Source: Nonomuraea gerenzanensis
GTDB lineage: Bacteria > Actinomycetota > Actinomycetes > Streptosporangiales > Streptosporangiaceae
NCBI RefSeq assembly: GCF_020215645.1
Contig: NZ_CP084058.1
Location: 10,230,001 to 10,294,000, forward strand
Length of the DNA: 64,000 bases
Direction: 5' to 3'
In this document: one piece after another, positions 61,287-64,000 of the stretch
Layout of the letters: each line of letters opens with the position of its first letter
Numbering within the stretch: position 1 is the first letter of the stretch
The notes under the pieces: generated by a model
Database searches by the model: none
What the model was told of the DNA's origin: nothing
The model's input: the letters and a program-made list of their open reading frames with translations, nothing else
Translations under genes and position numbers: made by a program

Positions 61287-62035
61287 GAGGTGGCCTCCCC
61301 TCTCGACCAGGGGGTGACCACGCGGGCGACGAGCGCCACGAGCGCGTACCCGAGGCCCGCGATCAGCCCGGACACCAGCGCCAGCCCCCAGGTGCGCGGC
61401 ACCTGGAACTGCTGCTGGGAGATCATCAGAGACACGCCGAGGCCCTGGTCGTTGCTGCCGAGGTACTCGCCGATGATGGCGCCGAGCAGCGCCGACGGGG
61501 CGGAGATCTTCAGGCCGGCGAACGTGCTGGGCAGGGCGGAGATGATCTGCACGTAGCGGAGCCTGGCCAGTCGGCCGCCGCCGTACACGGTGACGAGGTC
61601 GAGGCTGGTCCGGTCGGCGGAGCGCAGCCCGAGCAGGGCGCCGATGAGCGTGGTGAAGAAGACCGAGATGGCCGCCAGGAACACCACGGTCGCGTCGCCG
61701 CCGAAGACGACCAGCACGATCGGCCCGATGGCCAGCAGCGGGATGCAGTAGCTGATCACCGCGAGCTGCGTGGCGACGGCTTCGAGGCGGGGCACGAGCA
61801 GCACCAGCAGCGCCACGCCGATGGCCAGCCCGTTGCCCCACAGGAAGCCCTGGACGGCGGCGGACAGCGTGGCGGCGGCGTTCGGGCCGTAGAAGGCCCA
61901 GCCGTCGGCGCCCATCGACTCCAGCACCGCGACCGGGGTGGGCACCGCGCCGCCGTCGGCGAAGACCGTGGCGGCCAGCAGCCACCAGACGGCGACGAGC
62001 GCGACGACGCCGGCCAGCCCCTGGGCGCGTCTCAT
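61283..62035 (-). CDS. ABC transporter permease (BPD_transp_1), first
   Basis: This 250-residue permease related to SsuC/TauC/ThiX has about six helices and the coupling loop near [21 protein letters not shown]. It is coupled to the ATPase gene (ATGA overlap at 62032) and to the second permease (overlap at 61283). Two different permeases of this class in one operon imply a heteromeric importer rather than the usual homodimer. Confidence 0.94.
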   Translation of the reverse strand: MRRAQGLAGVVALVAVWWLLAATVFADGGAVPTPVAVLESMGADGWAFYGPNAAATLSAAVQGFLWGNGLAIGVALLVLLVPRLEAVATQLAVISYCIPLLAIGPIVLVVFGGDATVVFLAAISVFFTTLIGALLGLRSADRTSLDLVTVYGGGRLARLRYVQIISALPSTFAGLKISAPSALLGAIIGEYLGSNDQGLGVSLMISQQQFQVPRTWGLALVSGLIAGLGYALVALVARVVTPWSRGEATS

Positions 62036-62784
62036 GAGCCGTGCCCGAACAGCAGGTCGCTGAGGTGGTCGTGGAGGGCGTGGAACTCGGGGGTCCGCAT
62101 CATCTCCGGCGTGCGCGGGCGGGGCAGGTCGATCTCCACCAGCTCCACGACCCGCCCGGGACGCGGGCTCATCACGGCCACCAGGTCCGAGAGGAAGATC
62201 GCCTCGCCGATGCCGTGGGTGACCATGAGCGTGGTGGCGGGCTTCTCCGTCCAGATGCGCAGCAGCTCCAGGTTGAGCCGCTGGCGCGTCATGTCGTCCA
62301 GCGCGCCGAACGGCTCGTCCAGCAGCAGCACGCTAGGCTTGACCACGAGGGCGCGGGCGATCGAGACGCGCTGGCGCATGCCGCCGGACAGCTCGGCCGG
62401 GCGAGCCTTCTCGAAGCCCTCCAGGCCGACCAGCTTGATCAGGTCCTCGATCACGCCGGGCTCCGGCTTGATGCCGGCCACCTCCAGCGGCAGCCGGATG
62501 TTGGCGGCGACGCTGCGCCAGGCGAGCAGCGCCGAGTCCTGGAAGGCGATGCCGAGGTGGTGGCCGCCGCGCAGCTCGCGCGGCGTCTCGCCGTTGACGC
62601 GGATCTCGCCCGTGGTGGGCTCCTCCAGCCCGGCCAGGATGCGCAGCACCGTGGACTTGCCGCAGCCGGACGGGCCGAGCAGCGACAGGAACGAGCCCTT
62701 CGGCGTCCGGAGGTCCACGTTCTCGACGGCGGTCAGGCCCTTCCCGAACGTCTTGCTCAGGCCGGAGATGCTGATCCCGCTCAT
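62032..62784 (-). CDS. ABC transporter ATP-binding protein (SsuB/TauB/ThiZ type)
   Basis: This 250-residue ATPase has Walker A GPSGCGKS (about residues 38-45), the Q-loop in [15 protein letters not shown], signature [15 protein letters not shown] and Walker [12 protein letters not shown], with the H-loop in [14 protein letters not shown]. The FGALDDMTR variant is typical of nitrate/sulfonate/thiamine-precursor importers. ATG 62784 overlaps the stop of the binding-protein gene (ATGA). It energises the two permeases downstream. Confidence 0.96.
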   Translation of the reverse strand: MSGISISGLSKTFGKGLTAVENVDLRTPKGSFLSLLGPSGCGKSTVLRILAGLEEPTTGEIRVNGETPRELRGGHHLGIAFQDSALLAWRSVAANIRLPLEVAGIKPEPGVIEDLIKLVGLEGFEKARPAELSGGMRQRVSIARALVVKPSVLLLDEPFGALDDMTRQRLNLELLRIWTEKPATTLMVTHGIGEAIFLSDLVAVMSPRPGRVVELVEIDLPRPRTPEMMRTPEFHALHDHLSDLLFGHGS

Positions 62785-63842
62785 GAGAGCTTCAGGCTCG
62801 GGTCGGCCTGGTAGATCTCGTTCAGGATCGACAGGTCGAAGAGCTGCTCGGCCTTGATGCTCAGGCCCGCCTTGGCCAGCGACTCGATGTTCTGCTCGAT
62901 CAGCTCGGGCGTCATCGTGAACAGGCCGTTGGCCTTGGCGTCGTCGGTGACCACGAGCTCGTTCTGCATCTTGGCCTCCTCCGTCTGCTCCTTGACGTCG
63001 AGGTTCTGGTCCTTGCCGTAGACGGTGGCGGCCAGCTCGGCGGCCTTGGCCGGGTCGGCGACGGCGTCCTTCCAGCCCTTGATCTCGGCGGTCAGGAACG
63101 CCTTGAGCTTGTCGCGCTCGTTGTCGATGGTCTCCTGCGTGACCGTGAACGTCTCGGCGACCAGCGGCAGGCCGGCGTCGGCGAGCAGCAGGTACGCCGG
63201 GTCGTGCCCCTTCATCCGCAGGTTGACCGGCCCGCTGGTGACGAAGCCCACGTACCCGTCGAGCTGCCCTGAGGTGAGCATCGACGGGTCGGACTGGAAC
63301 GGCACCCTGGTCACCTGGGCGGCGTCGAGGCCGTTGGCCTTGAGCAGCGCATTCCAGACCAGCTCGTTGGAGTCCTGGACGCCGATCTTCTTGCCGGCCA
63401 GGTCCTCGGCCGTCTTGATCGGGTTCTTGCTGAGGGAGATGATCGCGAACGGGTTCTTCTGGAACGTGGCGCCGACGATCTTCAGCGGGGCGCCTTGGAG
63501 CACGGCGGGCGCGGTGATCGTCGGGGCCGACAGGCCCGCCCAGCAGCGCCCCGTGGCCAGCCCCGACTCGACGGAGGTGCCGGAGCCGCCGCCGGACAGC
63601 AGCTCGACCTGCGAGAACCCGGCCGCCTTGAAGTAGCCGTTGGTGTCGGCGAAGTACTCGCCGGCGAACTCCACGTTCTTCTTCCAGGAGAGCTGCAGCT
63701 TGACCGACCCGAACCCGCCGCCGCCACCGCCGCCGCCGGAGGAGGAGGTGGTCGTGCCGTTGTCCCCGCAAGCGGCCAGACCGAGCGCCAGACCGGCCAG
63801 ACCGGATGTCCGCAGGAACGCGCGACGGTCGAAGGTAGCCAT
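62781..63842 (-). CDS. NMT1/THI5-like substrate-binding lipoprotein
   Basis: This 353-residue lipoprotein has a Tat-type signal (RRAFLR) and the lipobox LAAC with Cys25, followed by a Ser/Gly linker. The periplasmic-type binding domain ([38 protein letters not shown]) belongs to the NMT1/THI5/SsuA family. The W-x-x-N-x-E-F-A-G pattern is typical of binding proteins for pyrimidine thiamine precursors or riboflavin-like ligands, but no TPP riboswitch is seen upstream, so the ligand is uncertain. AAGGAG precedes ATG 63842. It is the first gene of the five-gene operon. Confidence 0.93.
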   Translation of the reverse strand: MATFDRRAFLRTSGLAGLALGLAACGDNGTTTSSSGGGGGGGGFGSVKLQLSWKKNVEFAGEYFADTNGYFKAAGFSQVELLSGGGSGTSVESGLATGRCWAGLSAPTITAPAVLQGAPLKIVGATFQKNPFAIISLSKNPIKTAEDLAGKKIGVQDSNELVWNALLKANGLDAAQVTRVPFQSDPSMLTSGQLDGYVGFVTSGPVNLRMKGHDPAYLLLADAGLPLVAETFTVTQETIDNERDKLKAFLTAEIKGWKDAVADPAKAAELAATVYGKDQNLDVKEQTEEAKMQNELVVTDDAKANGLFTMTPELIEQNIESLAKAGLSIKAEQLFDLSILNEIYQADPSLKLS

Positions 63843-63898
63843 AATTCTCCTTGAACGGCCCGTGAAGATGCAGGTCAGGAAGGTATCCCTCGATTATT

Positions 63899-63917
63899 AC
63901 CATCGTGTGACGATGGT
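63899..63917. promoter_or_regulatory. ACCATCG inverted repeat upstream of the ABC operon
   Basis: ACCATCG (63899-63905) and CGATGGT (63911-63917) form a perfect 7-bp inverted repeat with a five-base spacer, about 57 bases before the binding-protein start. It is the only clear symmetry in the 158-base upstream region and a candidate operator. Nothing else is visible up to the window end. Confidence 0.45.
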
Positions 63918-64000
63918 TTCGGACATAGCGGCCCGGGGAACGCCCGCACGCTGGGAAGCCGGGAAAACCGCTGGCGGCCCCTGTAGGTCCCTACGAGAGC

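Noticed and set aside
63843..64000. TPP riboswitch upstream of the THI5-like binding protein
   Set aside because: The conserved C-T-G-A-G-A and A-C-C-T-G-A blocks are absent; only a short inverted repeat is present.

Overview
The window is a stretch of high-GC chromosome from a filamentous-type actinobacterium, most likely of the order Streptosporangiales (Nonomuraea-like). This rests on the roughly 70% GC content, frequent GTG/TTG starts, pervasive 4-base stop/start overlaps, an F420-pathway gene (cofC), an IclR-type NdgR regulator facing leuCD, an SSI-type protease inhibitor and PadR-controlled transporters. No phage, insertion sequence, CRISPR array or rRNA is visible. The content is a core chromosomal backbone with a few accessory cassettes.

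Layout. 1-14.9 kb is a conserved housekeeping block: coaD (start only), rsmD, recG, a DAK2/FakA-like kinase, divergent rpmB, a large proline-rich membrane protein, thiL, an Lrp-type ligand-binding protein, a DUF3515 lipoprotein, ddl, gpsA, plsC, cofC, an MFS exporter, a cold-shock-like small protein and the HU gene. 14.9-19.4 kb holds leuD, leuC, the divergent ndgR-type regulator and an acidic 572-residue protein of unknown function. 19.6-23 kb holds two tandem identical tRNA-Glu genes, a NarL/NarX-type two-component system, a secreted or lipid-associated alpha/beta hydrolase and a tRNA-Gln. 23-30 kb holds an M3 peptidase, an NmrA-type oxidoreductase, a PadR/MATE efflux pair with a clear palindromic operator, gltX and an FAH-family hydrolase.

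30.1-33 kb is the most unusual region. It is a six-gene alkaline-shock (Asp23/Gls24-AmaP) operon in which every junction is a 4-base stop/start overlap. The last junction has been tandemly duplicated into three 11-codon micro-ORFs that hand over to each other through GTGA/GTGA/ATGA overlaps before reaching the amaP-like gene.

33-50 kb mixes small enzymes, a heparinase-like lyase and a large unknown membrane protein with amino-acid biosynthesis genes: cimA (with a leader peptide containing Leu-Leu-Ile-Ile and an intrinsic terminator), ilvE, leuB and serA (with a GTGA-overlapping upstream ORF). A c-di-AMP (ydaO-type) riboswitch precedes an NlpC/P60 cell-wall hydrolase that appears to start at CTG. 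An SSI-like inhibitor with a predicted Lys P1 residue follows. 50-64 kb contains an SseB-like protein, a sugar:cation symporter, a PadR-ABC-FtsX operon with a 13-bp tandem operator, an FHA protein, a PBP4-type carboxypeptidase, a CAP-domain secreted protein, and an NMT1/THI5-type ABC importer operon ending in a BtrH/C39-like cysteine protein.

A recurrent theme is short tandem duplication at gene ends: the recG 3' end, the gltX 3' end, the DUF6286/amaP junction, and pentamer-spaced stop codons after the proline-rich protein. In-frame low-complexity repeats occur in several proteins. The branched-chain amino-acid genes are spread over three loci that could respond jointly to leucine/isoleucine supply through NdgR and the cimA leader.
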